In this document: positions 27,401 to 35,365 of the stretch, piece by piece
Layout of the letters: each line of letters begins with the position of its first letter
Numbering within the stretch: position 1 is the first letter of the stretch
Assembly: GCA_021613375.1 (NCBI GenBank)
Contig: CM038721.1
Coordinates: 1,917,486-1,981,485, forward strand
Source of the DNA: Megaleporinus macrocephalus
Lineage: Eukaryota; Chordata; Actinopteri; Characiformes; Anostomidae
Direction: 5' to 3'
DNA: 64,000 bases
Notes under the pieces: generated by a model
Told to the model about the DNA's origin: nothing
Databases searched by the model: none
The model's input: the letters and a program-made list of their open reading frames with translations, nothing else
Made by a program: the position numbers and the translations under genes

Positions 27401-27901
27401 GTAGGTGTGAGTTGGTGTGTGAGTGTGTTGGCCATGCGATGGACTGGCGACCCATCCATGGTATAACCCACCCTCACCTGATGACACTGGGATTGGCTCC
27501 GGCCCCCTGTGACCCCGACTAGTGGGATAAAGCGGAGGATAATGGATGGATGGACCCCTAGAAGCATTGTATGTTTTGAAGGTGTTTAACATTGTTTGGA
27601 CTTTGGTGGACTCAAATCTACCTGTACTAATCAAACCTGATATCAGAGATTTACGCCTGACTGACTGTTTGTCTTCAGTTTGCTGTGTTTATGTACCACA
27701 GCACTGACTAACTGGACCAAATCACTAAAATCAATGTGTCTCCAACAGTTACAGCAGTTCAAAGAAGAGAACGCCGCTGCTGGCTTCGGCTCGGCGGCGC
27801 TGGCGGTGGATCAGGCCATAGAGAAGACCAAAGCTAACATGAAATGGGTGGCAGAAAACAAGGAGCAAGTGATGAAGTGGCTGGCGGAGGAATCGGCCTG
27901 A
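7863..27901 (+). CDS. anpep: Aminopeptidase N (M1 family), complete gene B, 20 coding exons
   Basis: Exons: 7863-8422, 10113-10255, 10437-10576, 10665-10791, 12464-12618, 12704-12817, 14134-14277, 14365-14430, 14550-14615, 17580-17755, 19140-19216, 21295-21425, 21582-21637, 22413-22560, 22645-22736, 23910-24020, 25618-25785, 26122-26262, 26998-27076, 27749-27901. All introns are GT-AG, phases agree, and the sum is 2847 nt, giving 948 residues (human ANPEP is about 967). The protein is a type II ectopeptidase: short cytosolic tail, membrane helix about residues 11-33, short stalk, then the M1 N-domain ([13 protein letters not shown]). The catalytic domain has GAMEN at 334-338, HELAH 370-374 with Glu393 18 residues later, and Tyr459 in ITYSKG. 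The beta and C-terminal helical domains follow. Expected role: zinc-dependent removal of N-terminal neutral residues at brush borders. One oddity is Met375 where the family has Gln after HELAH. Confidence 0.93.
8455..8545 (-). repeat. Short dispersed repeat, minus copy
   Basis: Reverse-complement copy of the family described at 1560-1690, recognised by GGACCAATAGAAATGCTCC. It lies in intron 1 of gene B. Confidence 0.5.
9000..9199. repeat. MITE fragment followed by 12-bp GTAGTATAGTAA array
   Basis: 9000-9055 carries one copy of the AAATATTAAACAGTATTAAT module of the mariner-type MITE. From about 9094 to 9199 the unit GTAGTATAGTAA is repeated about eight times with small changes. It lies in intron 1 of gene B. 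Confidence 0.7.
9500..9645 (+). mobile_element. Mariner-type MITE fragment
   Basis: It contains GACAGGAAGCTTTTATTTAC, the TTATTATTAAATATTAATC module and then a shortened body (GCTGCTGAAGGAACTCAATA). The middle of the element is deleted relative to 7086-7425. Confidence 0.6.
9840..9965 (+). repeat. Short dispersed repeat, plus copy
   Basis: Same family as 1560-1690: AGTCAGTGGAACCAGAATTTT, then TTCTATTGGTCCATTCGTCATGA. It is in intron 1 of gene B, upstream of exon 2. Confidence 0.55.
10856..12335. repeat. 42-bp minisatellite, ACTGGCCACTTTATTAGAAA unit, intron 4 of gene B
   Basis: About 35 copies of a unit of about 42 bp containing ACTGGCCACTTTATTAGAAA and CCTTGTACTTCCAC. The left part is more diverged, while about 12000-12310 holds near-identical shortened units ending CTTACCTTATACTTCCAC. 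The unit resembles a sequence widely dispersed in fish genomes. Open frames on either strand here are periodicity artefacts. Confidence 0.9.
12393..12456. repeat. (TC)n microsatellite next to a splice acceptor
   Basis: About 30 TC dinucleotides (one CACTC interruption) lie directly upstream of CCTTGCAG, the acceptor of gene B exon 5. It therefore serves as an extended polypyrimidine tract for the exon that encodes the zinc site. Confidence 0.9.
12464..12618 (+). CDS. anpep: Gene B exon 5: GAMEN motif and HELAH zinc-binding helix
   Basis: It encodes [20 protein letters not shown] and onward to [13 protein letters not shown] sets exopeptidase specificity by holding the substrate N-terminus. 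In HELAH the two His residues bind zinc and Glu is the general base. The exon ends with ATG (Met) before the donor GTAAGA, where the family almost always has Gln in HELAHQWFGN. The residue is outside the ligand set, so activity may persist. Confidence 0.9.
12704..12817 (+). CDS. anpep: Gene B exon 6: third zinc ligand (WLNEG)
   Basis: It encodes [20 protein letters not shown] and the following 18 residues. The Glu in WLNEG lies 18 residues after the second His of HELAH, completing the gluzincin HExxH-18-E signature. Exon length is 114 bp, the same as in gene C. Confidence 0.92.
12905..13885 (+). repeat. VNTR-bearing SINE, 52-bp minisatellite, intron 6 of gene B
   Basis: About 18 copies of a unit of about 52 bp with CACTGCCCCCTAGTGTGTG, TTCACTAGTGTG and TATGTATGTGGGTGTTT. 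The array ends with CTGCACACATGAGTTAAATT, the start of the SINE 3' tail seen at 36750-36800. The tRNA-like head is absent here. The same unit is amplified at 30790, 36790, 51590 and 59910. Confidence 0.85.
14095..14632 (+). other. Probable gene-conversion tract, gene B exons 7-9
   Basis: Exons 14134-14277, 14365-14430 and 14550-14615 and the two introns between them match gene C 48706-49243. By eye the two introns are identical and exon 9 is identical. Exon 8 differs at one base and exon 7 at about eleven. Identity stops about 17 bp into intron 9 and about 40 bp before exon 7. Exon 7 carries the catalytic Tyr (ITYSKG). Confidence 0.7.
14640..15120 (+). mobile_element. Possible L1-type LINE C-terminal remnant (weak)
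   Basis: A frame over 14892-15116 ends [18 protein letters not shown], which resembles the last residues of fish L1-type ORF2 proteins (...W.P...). A T-rich stretch follows at 15460-15530. No reverse transcriptase motif is present, so the call is tentative. Confidence 0.25.
15121..17150. other. Intron 9 of gene B, no clear element
   Basis: It has T-rich sequence at 15450-15530 and a short triplicated ACCAGTGAACCAGTA motif near 16480-16540. At 16940-17060 lies a stretch (ATAACCACCTGGAAGACC) also seen at 3340-3400. No exon or intact transposon is recognised. Confidence 0.4.
17150..17235 (-). repeat. Short dispersed repeat, minus copy
   Basis: Copy of the 1560-1690 family, recognised by TTCATAATGAATGGACCAAT and GCTCCAAAGT. 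It is in intron 9 of gene B. Confidence 0.45.
17365..17520 (+). mobile_element. Mariner-type terminal fragment
   Basis: It begins ACACTATATGGCCACAAGTA, TGTGGACACC, a widespread fish Tc1/mariner-type terminal repeat. It ends just before exon 10 of gene B. A second related terminus (ACACTACATGGGCAAAAGTA) is at 19388. Neither has transposase sequence. Confidence 0.5.
17936..18606 (+). mobile_element. TIR element with internal minisatellite of about 24 bp, copy 1
   Basis: The left end ACCAACATGTCCATGTGGGC and right end GGGGCCCACATGTTGGCTAG are inverted repeats. Inside, at about 18090-18510, units built on CCCAACTGGAGCCCA and TTATAA alternate in a degenerate array. The same element in reverse is at 22773-23269. 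There is no transposase, so it is non-autonomous. Confidence 0.7.
19605..20640. repeat. 23-bp minisatellite, CCAACTCAAAGACAAAG unit, intron 11 of gene B
   Basis: About 45 copies of a purine-rich unit with CCAACTCAAAGACAAAGAAA and AAG or AGG variants. Because 23 is not a multiple of 3 and the unit has no stop in any plus frame, a 254-codon open frame appears at 19533-20297. It is a periodicity artefact, not a Lys/Gln-rich gene. Purine asymmetry could favour triplex or R-loop formation (inference). Confidence 0.9.
21083..21116. repeat. Two-copy seed of the 21-bp CACCACCACTGTAAACACC unit
   Basis: Two head-to-tail units of the motif that forms the large array at 58750-59452 in gene C. It is in intron 11 of gene B, just upstream of the exon 12-13 conversion tract. 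Confidence 0.7.
21196..21725 (+). other. Probable gene-conversion tract, gene B exons 12-13
   Basis: It covers the end of intron 11, exon 12 (21295-21425), intron 12, exon 13 (21582-21637) and the start of intron 13. It matches gene C 53123-53665 with only about four differences by eye, all intronic; both exons are identical. The exons encode the beta-domain/linker region, including [19 protein letters not shown]. Confidence 0.7.
21680..22262. repeat. 66-bp minisatellite, AATCCAGTATGAATCTGCAG unit, intron 13 of gene B
   Basis: About nine copies containing AATCCAGTATGAATCTGCAG, TGTGTGTAGTGTTTACAG and TCTGACAGTAATAACTGTGG. The same array lies in the same intron of gene C (53640-54195), and one isolated unit is at 57340-57405. 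B copies mostly carry GTCTGACAG, C copies GTGTGACAG. Confidence 0.9.
22773..23269 (-). mobile_element. TIR element with internal minisatellite, copy 2
   Basis: Reverse-oriented relative of 17936-18606. Its right end, GGGGCCCACATGGACATGTTGGCTGGGTA, shows the terminal repeat well. Internal GTGGGTT/CCCCAGGTGGG units are fewer and more diverged. It is in intron 15 of gene B. Confidence 0.65.
23335..23900 (+). mobile_element. Dispersed element shared with 60250-61070
   Basis: It shares AAACAGATTACTGAGACGCT, TCTAGTTAGAGAGAG and GATGTAAGAATTGGGACAGT with the stretch at 60250-60760 in intron 19 of gene C. The other copy is followed by an inverted partner, so a MITE is likely. No transposase was seen. 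Confidence 0.5.
24140..24545. mobile_element. Relative of the 3618-4055 inverted-arm element
   Basis: It ends in GCTTTTCTTCATTGGTTTAAG, similar to the right arm at 3995-4022, and shares GCTAACATTAGCTAGC-type internal sequence. A minisatellite starts directly after it, as is also true of the first copy. Confidence 0.4.
24550..25170. repeat. 90-bp minisatellite, intron 16 of gene B
   Basis: The unit contains GAGAAAGAATAAGGTGCTGT, AATAAAGAGAGGTGGAGGTG and TGTTGAGGCAGGAATGGAGA. The last copies recur exactly every 90 bp (24901, 24991, 25081), while the left end is degenerate. Since 90 is a multiple of 3, open frames appear on both strands; neither is a gene. Confidence 0.9.
26285..26650. mobile_element. 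Mariner-type fragments in intron 18 of gene B
   Basis: GCCGTGTGCAAAAGTTTAAA at 26296 and CTAAAACTTTTGACCGGCAA near 26620 look like unmatched mariner-type termini. No body or transposase is recognised between them. Confidence 0.35.
27300..27560 (+). mobile_element. SINE fragment with GGAT-type tail
   Basis: It contains GGGTTTCCTCCCACAGCCCA, GGACTGGCGACCCATCCATG, GGATTGGCTCCGGCCCCCTG, and ends AATGGATGGATGGA. This is a familiar fish SINE body and tail. Fragments of the head (GTAGTGGTCAGCAC) are duplicated at the 5' end. It is in intron 19 of gene B. Confidence 0.65.
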
Positions 27902-28194
27902 CGTGGCTTTTCTTCCCATGTTTCTATTCCATAGGACTCTCACTCTGGTCCTAGGACCACCATGCAGATCCCTCCATGTTCCTCTGTTTGAACTCCCTCT
28001 CAGGCTCCTCATGCGGCGGAGACTGTCCAGCGCAGTGCTGGCTGCGTAGCTGCATAGCTATTTATTATAAAGGTGTGTATATATTTCAGACTGCAGGGTG
28101 ATCAAATAGGCCCGGACAATCTGTGATGTGTGACCTGAAGAGTAGCCACAGTGTGCTGCGGTATTGTTATTTACTCAGGGCGCGTGATATAACC

Positions 28195-28343
28195 ATATTT
28201 TGGCTTCATTCCAAAAATTTCCTTGCAAATTTCCTGTTGCTGTCCAAAGAAAAACGAAGATGGCAGCAAATCTATTTCTATTGGTCCAGTCATCATGAAG
28301 TTTTCTTGTAGCTGTCGTGTTTACATTATATAGAAAAAATAAA
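28195..28343 (+). repeat. Short dispersed repeat and candidate poly(A) signal after gene B
   Basis: 28195-28320 is a plus copy of the 1560-1690 family (CTATTGGTCCAGTCATCATGA). AATAAA at 28338-28343, 437 bp past the gene B stop, is the first canonical poly(A) signal I saw, so the repeat may form part of the 3' UTR. Confidence 0.4.
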
Positions 28344-28529
28344 AATGGACACAAGGAGATACAAGAGATGTTTTTCTTTGGAAATTGACAATATTACCAT
28401 TAATTAAAAACAAAATTTTACATGGTTTACATGTTTTATTTTAAAGTGTTTATCATTAGATCTGTTTAAATGGAATTAGTACATTGTTGTTTGTAAAACT
28501 TTGAATACAAATCAAATTGTACTTGTATA

Positions 28530-28530
<1 letters not shown>

Positions 28531-28580
<50 letters not shown>
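28531..28580. repeat. (ATT)n microsatellite
   Basis: About 16 ATT units; a shorter (ATA)n stretch lies at 28791-28812. The related minus-strand open frame is a poly-Ile artefact. Confidence 0.95.
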
Positions 28581-28585
<5 letters not shown>

Positions 28586-28757
28586 GCAGCACTACATATA
28601 TCATGAAATTGTCTTGAATTAGTTCCCATTGTAAATGTGTCCCAAAGTCTTAAAATCTTATGCAGCCAAATAAACTTTGAAACTTTTAAATATAATATGA
28701 TCTTTTTAAATTCAAATCCATGTTTATTAGTCATGTACTGTGTTCTGATCATATATA

Positions 28758-28786
28758 GGCAGCACAGTGGTGTAGTGGTTATCTAG
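28758..28786 (+). mobile_element. SINE head fragment
   Basis: GGCAGCACAGTGGTGTAGTG, then GTTAT, matches the tRNA-like 5' end of a common fish SINE (A-box region). Only this piece remains. Confidence 0.45.
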
Positions 28787-28839
28787 AATATAATAATAAT
28801 AATAATAATAATCTATACTGTGTGCATGTATGTATAAAT

Positions 28840-29520
28840 ATCTGTACCCCAGTCCTCCGCAGTCCAATCCCTACACTTCCTGCAGAACATCAGTCTGTTC
28901 TTGATGTTCTTCTTGGGGAGAAGTTTCTTCTTTGCTGCTCTTCTTGACACCAAGCCGTTCTCCAAAAGCAGATGCACTCGCACCTGCCCTCTGCTGTTCC
29001 TGAGTGAGCTCTGCACTGGTGGTGTCCCGATCTCGTAGCTGCGTCCTTTTTAGGAGACGGTCCTGACGCTCGCTTGACTTTCTCGGGCGTCCTGGAGCTT
29101 CTACACTTCTCCACTCTCCTTGAAGTTCTTGGTGATTGGATAATGGTTGATTGGGGTGTATCTTACTAGCAGCAATGTCCTCACCTGAGAAAACCTTTTG
29201 ATGCAATGCAATGATGACTGCAAGTGTTGTCTTGGAGGTAACCATGGTTACCAGAAGAAAGCTTTAAAGCACCACTACCCTTTTAAAGCAACCAGTCTGC
29301 TCTTCTAATCAGCAGGACAGTGTTATCAGCTGTCTCCTCAATAAGCTTTTCTCCTGAGCTAACGAGATCATCACTGAAAGGATGTGTGAGGTCATTCTGT
29401 AGGGCTGGAATGACTTTCATCTGATCATCTTCACAATCTAGAGTTAATACAGATCACCACCAGAAGAACTGAGACAGCAAACTTAGTGTAAACCAAATTT
29501 TCTCAAAACGTTTGGCTACA
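28840..29520 (-). mobile_element. Tc1-like transposase remnant: N-terminal DNA-binding part
   Basis: The minus strand from about 29245 reads ALHQKVFSGEDIAASKIHP, then RPRKSSERQDRLLKR and, after a frame break, NGLVSRRAAKKKLLPKKN and RDWTAEDWG. These match the paired-like HTH N-terminus of Tc1 transposases. The catalytic DDE half is absent. A shorter relative lies at 31480-31815. It is in the gene B-C intergenic region. Confidence 0.75.
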
Positions 29521-30590
29521 ACCTGTGATCTGGGACCTGTGATCTGGGACCTGTGATCTGTGATGCTTGTTTTCCATGTTTATAATTTTGTTTACTTGAT
29601 TTACATACTTCACTTTTCACAAAACCTAATATTTTTCTCATACCGTACGTCTGTATTCGCTCTCAGTATAACACACTGTTAGAGCGCCTGTGTCTCTAAG
29701 CTCCGCCTCCTGATGAGCCCAGTGAGCTCTGATTGGTCAGCTTGGCCACTCTGTTCTCATTGGCCAACTGCCAGAGCAGCATCCTGCTACAAACTCTGCT
29801 GTAAAGAAGTAATAGGTTCAGTGCTGGTGTTGTACTGAGGTAGTAATAAAAAATTAGTCACATTTTTAAAATAACAACATGGAACATAATAAACAGAATA
29901 ATTACCTCCTGTTCAGCAACAGTGAGGAACAGAGTGAATTAAAATAATCTACAAAGTTTTTACAGCTTTTATAAATGTGCTCCAGGTACGTTACAATACA
30001 TACAAAAAACATTTCAAACTAAGGATTTGATTGGCTGGATTAAAAAAACTGTGACATGAGAGTAACAGCATTATGTGTTTGCTGTGAAACAAATCATTTA
30101 TTTTTTGAACTTTGCCATAAAGGAGCAGGAGGGCTTGTATGGTACACGGTCTTAACTGGGTCATTTCACCAATATGGGCGAGTTCACGTCATATGACATG
30201 TTTGCACTTCAACCACAGCGTGACAGTAAATGCAGCAACAAAGACTTTGTGACCCAAATCACCGTTTCCTAGCAGCCCCAGGTGCTTCTGTGGTCGATGT
30301 GTGCAAAGGTTACAGCAGAAAACCTCAGAGCACCAAGCAGAATCAACGTTTCCCAGCAGCCCCAGGTGGTTGATGTGTGCAAAGGTTGCAGCGGAAAACC
30401 ACGTACAATTAGTGATCTTCATTGTGCACATTGTGTTCTGAACAATAAAACTATTTACTGTAAGATTATTTAATGTATATAATTGTGATTACTTCATATT
30501 TGCCTACTGGGTAAATTTCATAGTGAACATGGTAACATGCTGTAACGTAAAGAGAGACTGGAGAGGCGGATACACACACAAATATCTTTT
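29521..30590. other. Intergenic stretch without a recognised feature
   Basis: It has a short triplication of CTGTGATCTGGGAC at 29523-29560 and a duplicated TTTCCCAGCAGCCCCAGGTG segment near 30265 and 30350. No gene-like frame was seen. Confidence 0.4.
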
Positions 30591-30599
30591 ATTGCAGTC

Positions 30600-31465
30600 C
30601 ATGAGTAACAGAACGAGTATTCACACGTGGGCTGAAGGTTAGGGATCTGGTCTAATGTCCAGAAGGTTGCAGGTTCGATCCCCAGAACCAGCAGGACACG
30701 ACTGAAGTTCCCCTGAGCAAGACACCTAACCCCCAACTGCTCCACTGGTGCTGAGGATGGGGCTTCCCACTGCTCTGGGCATGTGTGCTCACTACCTCCT
30801 AGTGTGTATGTTCACTAGTGTGGGTGTTTCACTGCCCCCTAGTGTGTGTGTGTATATGTGGATGTTTCACTGCCCCTAGTCTGTATTTTCACTAGTGTGT
30901 GTGTATGTGGGTGTTTCACTGCCCCCTAGTGTGTATGTTCATTAGTGTGTGTGTATATATGGATGTTTCACTGCCCCCTAGTCTGTATTTTCACTAGTGT
31001 GTGTGTATGTGGGTGTTTCACTGCCTCCTAGTGTGTATGTTCACTAGTGTGTGTGTATATGGGGATGTTTCACTGCCCCCTAGTCTGTATTTTCACTAGA
31101 GTGTGTGTATATGTGGGTGTTTCACTGCCCCCTAGTGTGTATGTTTACTAGTGTGTGTGTATATGTAAGTGTTTCACTGCCCACTATGTGTGTGTGTGTT
31201 CACTAGTGTGTGTGTATATATGTGGAGGTTTCACTGCCCCCTAGTCTGTATTTTCACTAGAGTGTGTATATGTGGGTGTTTCACTGCCTCCTAGTGTGTA
31301 TGTTCACTAGTGTGCGTGTATATGTGGATGTTTCACTGCCCCCTAGTCTGTATTTTCACTAGTGTGTGTGTATATGTAAGTGTTTCACTGCCCACTAGTG
31401 TGTGTGTGTGTCCACTAGTGTGTGTGTGTGTATATGTGGAATTCACTGCCCCCTAGTGTGTATGT
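30600..31465 (+). mobile_element. VNTR-bearing SINE with tRNA-like head
   Basis: The head at about 30625-30700 has an A-box-like GTGGGCTGAAGGTTAGG and a B-box GGTTCGATCC (30672-30681). It is followed by CTGAGCAAGACACCTAACCC and CCAACTGCTCCACTGG. From about 30785 to 31455, about 13 units of CACTGCCCCCTAGT, TTCACTAGTGTG, TATGTGGGTGTTT form the internal VNTR. The 3' tail is missing and the element abuts a Tc1 fragment. Confidence 0.75.
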
Positions 31466-31479
31466 GCAGTTTCTTCACT

Positions 31480-31813
31480 GCAGCGGAACCACTCTCCTTG
31501 AAGCTGTTGATGATTGGATGTCTGGTTGATTGGGGTGTATCTTACAAGCAGCAATGTTCTCGCCTGTGAAACCCTTTAGATACAATACGATGATGACTGT
31601 ACGTGTTTCCTTGATATCAGCTGTCTCGTCCTCATGAAGCTTTTCTCCTGAGCTAACGAGATCATCACTGAAATGATGTGTGAGGTCATTCTGTAAGCCT
31701 GGAATACAGTAGTTTTTTATGGCAGGGATTGACCTTCATCTGATCATCTTCACAATCTAGAGTTCATACAGATCACCACCAGAAGAACTGAGACAGCAAA
31801 CGTTTGGTCACAA

Positions 31814-31815
<2 letters not shown>
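31480..31815 (-). mobile_element. Tc1-like remnant, second copy
   Basis: Shares GGTTGATTGGGGTGTATCTTA and GAGCTAACGAGATCATCACTG with 28840-29520 but is internally deleted. It ends in a (TA)n tract at 31816-31847. Confidence 0.6.
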
Positions 31816-31846
<31 letters not shown>

Positions 31847-31859
31847 CAACATAAACAAC

Positions 31860-33045
31860 TTCTTAATCAAAATAAGCTTCCTCCTTATAAACAACCGATC
31901 ATAAACACACTCAAACTGTCTTTTTACCTCATTTAATGCTTTTCTTGCTCTTACAAGTCGATATTCTTCCTCGCTCCCGAAGTGCAGTACCGCCAGCTAC
32001 TGGCGGGACATGGGTTATACAGTTATACAGTACGGGATCATACAGTCAAGCTCCGCCCACTTAGAGGAAAGATATGATTGGTCAGTTTTACTGTCATTTG
32101 AAATTGGTGTGGCACTGAATTATACCTGCCTGGCCCCCTCTGTACATAAACAGCGGGACCACCAATCACCAACATTCTGCAGGGGCATCACAGTCCTTAT
32201 AGGGGGAGACCCAGACTCACAGGCTTCCACTTAACCCCTCACACTCCAACACAGATTGAATAAACACATTTAAATAATTTATTTATCTATATTTTTATAA
32301 TTGATGTTGATTGTAAAACTGTAAGTAGATTAAATAAAATCATATGTATATGTTTGTGTTACAAAGGCAGAGAAGATAAACAGACAGGAACATAACCAAA
32401 AGTCAAGTAAGAGACATACGAACCGGATCGTTAAAACACAAAAGGAAACATTATGACTGACAGGTAACATGACAGCCGGGAATGTCAACTACAGAAAGGT
32501 AACATCAATACACAACAAAGACAGGGAGCAAACAGAGGGTATAAGTAGACCCTCAGTTCTTTATGGCATGAATTTAATAAGATGTTGGAAACATTCCTTT
32601 GATATTCCGGTCCATGCTAACATGATTGCATCATGGATTTCCTGCAGATTGTTGTGACTGGGAAAGCCACAGAGCAATCCTGAACTTATGTAGTCGGTAG
32701 AAGATGGTGAATTGTGGCTACAAGGCAAAACACATGGTCAGCAACAATACCTTATCCGAGCGATGATTGGTCTGTCCATTCTCTACTGACATCTCTCATT
32801 AACAAGGTCCACTGAGATGCCACTCACTGGATGTTGTTTTCTTTAATGCTCGACTCTAGAGATGCTGTATATGATGATCACAGGAGATCAGCAGTTACAG
32901 AAACACTCAAACCAGCCCATATGATGCCAACAATCACACCACAATCTACATCACTGAGATCTCAGTTTGATTGTTGGTGGTTAACCACACGGCTCAATCT
33001 GTGTATTCAGTGGTTATTATCTATGAATGTATACTGCTGCTGCCC
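31860..33045. other. Intergenic stretch without a recognised feature
   Basis: No aminopeptidase exon homology, tandem array or terminal repeats were seen. Short open frames lack recognisable domains. Confidence 0.4.
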
Positions 33046-33048
33046 AGT

Positions 33049-33140
33049 ACACAACCCCAATTCCAAAAAAGTTGGACCAATATGTGAATAATCAAAATAA
33101 TAAAACCAAAAAGCAGTGATTAGTAAACACTGTTTGACCT
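33049..33140 (+). mobile_element. DNA-transposon terminal fragment
   Basis: ACAACCCCAATTCCAAAAAA followed by GTTGG is a frequent terminus of fish DNA-transposon-derived repeats. Only one end is recognised. Confidence 0.4.
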
Positions 33141-33344
33141 TCGATACTCTGAAAATGGGGGGTGTGGTTGCAGTTTCTTGCCGTCATTATTGAGTACATT
33201 CCATGACAGAGGTACATATACACACTGCTGCAAATAGTAGAATTGTGTGTAGGTGTATAGATGTATATGCATATGTATAGATATATGGATATGTGTCTGT
33301 ATGTAAATCTATTTATTTATTTATTTATATTTGTTATTATTTAT

Positions 33345-33425
33345 TTTATTATTTAATTTAATTTAATTTAATTTAATTTAATTTAATTTAATTTAATTTA
33401 ATTTTTAATTTAAATTTAATTTTCT
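33345..33425. repeat. (AATTT)n microsatellite
   Basis: About 14 pentamer units TTTAA/AATTT, flanked by T-rich sequence. Confidence 0.9.
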
Positions 33426-33749
33426 CTCTTTTTCCCCTCCCGTCATGCCTGGCATAAATAGCTAAACAAAAAATAAATAAAAACACAAACATTAACAAGA
33501 ATAGGCTATAGAAACCTATAGAGCTTGGTTTCCATCATGACAGAAAAAAAAGAAAATGGTTCAAACTAAAATGCAATGGTTGACTTTTCCTGAAAACGCT
33601 TTCTCCTGGGGAAGACAAGGAGCTACAAGGTAGCGCTCAGGTGTGTCTAAACAAAGCGAGTCATGCATAAATTTACTAAAACACAATGATCAAACATCTC
33701 ACACACACTAGACGGACACATAACAGAGATTATAAACATATACATTGCC

Positions 33750-34165
33750 GAGTCTGGGAGACTCAGTAAGGTGCTGGTAGGTGGTCACAGGTATCTGGAG
33801 GTATCATGCTGACTGCAGTGCATCCCACAGCTGCTGGAGGGAGCGTGGAGGAGGATCCATAGAGCCAACACCTCCATCCAGGTGGTCCCACAGATGCTCA
33901 GTTGGGTTCAAGTCTTGGTCAGCTCTTCCAACTTTTTCTAGCTGTGTGAAGTGTCTCATCATCTTGCTGGAAGATCCCATCCGCCCCAGAGAAGACCATC
34001 AGCATGTATGGTGTACGGGACCTGCAAGGATGGATTCAGACTCACATCGGTTGAGAAGGTCTTCCACATCAATGAGTGGGTTCAGAGAATGACACGAAAA
34101 CATTCCCCAGACCAGAACACTGCCTCCTACGTGCTGCCAATGTCTAAAGTAGGAAGTAGTCATAA
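33750..34165 (-). mobile_element. Tc1/mariner-like transposase remnant (copy 2)
   Basis: The minus strand contains DLNPTEHLWDHLDGG and, in other frames, VWGMF and a degenerate FQQDD region, in the order of a Tc1 catalytic domain. It matches 5325-5775. Frames are broken by indels. It lies 460 bp upstream of gene C. Confidence 0.7.
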
Positions 34166-34234
34166 CTCACCTGTAAGACATTGTTATAAGCTCAGTGTAT
34201 AAACAGTATATCGTTGCTACGTCAATTAAATGCA

Positions 34235-34340
34235 GCAGCGGACGTTTACACTGTGTGACAGTTTCATGACGAATGGACCAATAGAAGTGCTCCAAAATAG
34301 CCTGGACAGAGTTCTGGTTCTTTCGTCCAAAACTTGTTTT
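34235..34340 (-). repeat. Short dispersed repeat, minus copy
   Basis: Copy of the 1560-1690 family (TCATGACGAATGGACCAATA, then GAAGTGCTCC) about 290 bp upstream of gene C exon 1. Confidence 0.5.
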
Positions 34341-34579
34341 TTTTTTTTTAATGGACAATGACGATATGATATAAAAAAAAAAATCTCAGTTTCATGATTG
34401 GAAAAAAATAAAATGCATGTAAATATACAGATATTTTGTTCCTGGCATGAGAAAGGAGTGAGGTGTGGTCAGAGTGGTTTTAGCTCTCTGATTTTTTTTT
34501 TTCAACAGGTCTGACCTTATGTTAAGCGCCAACCCCCAACCATTGTTGGTAGCTGTGCCACATCCGTGCTGTGAGAGAC

Positions 34580-34587
34580 TATAAAAG
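34580..34587 (+). promoter_or_regulatory. TATA box of gene C
   Basis: TATAAAAG begins 46 bp before the ATG at 34626, the same distance as TATTTAAG in gene B. The intervening sequence shares AAACCTGCAGAC immediately before the ATG. A start site near 34610 is expected. Confidence 0.6.
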
Positions 34588-34625
34588 TAAGAAATGCCTC
34601 TTAGACGTCACTTAAACCTGCAGAC

Positions 34626-35365
34626 ATGGGGAAGGCAGGAGCTGCTGCGGCTGTGCTTTTCTTCGCAGCAATGGTCACCATCATTGTCCTGTCAGTAGGC
34701 CGTAGACGGGACCAAGAGAGGTCCAGAACTGAGGAGGACCGCATGACTGTGATATGGCCTAGAACTGAGGAGGACCTCGTGACTGAGGTGAAGACCATGA
34801 CTGAGATGAGGCCCATAACTGAGGAGGACTCCATGACTGAGGTGAAGACCATGACTGAGATGAGGCCCATAACTGAGGAGGACTCCATGACTGAGGTGAA
34901 GACCATAACTGAGATGAGGCCTATAACCGAGGAGGACCCCTTACCAGAGGCTCAACTGTGGCAAAACTACAGACTACCAGCTTCTCTGTCTCCACTGTAT
35001 TACAACGTGACTCTTTGGCCCCAGCTTATGCCAATTTCCTCGGACATATACATCTTCTATGGACATTCAGGAGTTGCCTTCACGTGTGTGAATGAAACTG
35101 ATGTGATCCTCATTCATTCCTACCAACTGCTACACACTCAGACACCGGCTGGACACCATGCAAAGCTGACCGGTTTGAATGGTGCTAGAGCTCCAGCCAT
35201 TAAGAAGACCTGGTTCCAGGTGGAGGCCCAGTATTTGGTGGTTCAGCTCAGAGAAAAGCTGCAGGTTGGAAAGACCTACTGGCTCGACACGGAATTCCGA
35301 GGACTGCTGGCTGATAACTTTCTGGGATTTTACAAAAGTGAATACTTTGAGAATGGAGTGAAGAA
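34626..35365 (+). CDS. anpep: Gene C exon 1: anchor, repeat-expanded stalk, start of N-domain
   Basis: The Ala-rich membrane helix is followed by RRRDQERSR and an acidic Thr/Glu/Met stalk. The N-domain begins at [13 protein letters not shown] (residue 111), equivalent to residue 51 in gene B, so the stalk is 60 residues longer. The exon ends at GVKK, split in the same phase as in gene B. Confidence 0.9.

Noticed and set aside
30625..30700. Possible standalone tRNA gene with GGTTCGATCC B box
   Set aside because: The flanks lack a cloverleaf acceptor stem and continue into the SINE body; it is the tRNA-derived head of a SINE.
34601..34906. Minus-strand Ser/Val/Met repeat frame opposite gene C exon 1
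   Set aside because: Shadow of the 54-bp coding minisatellite on the other strand.
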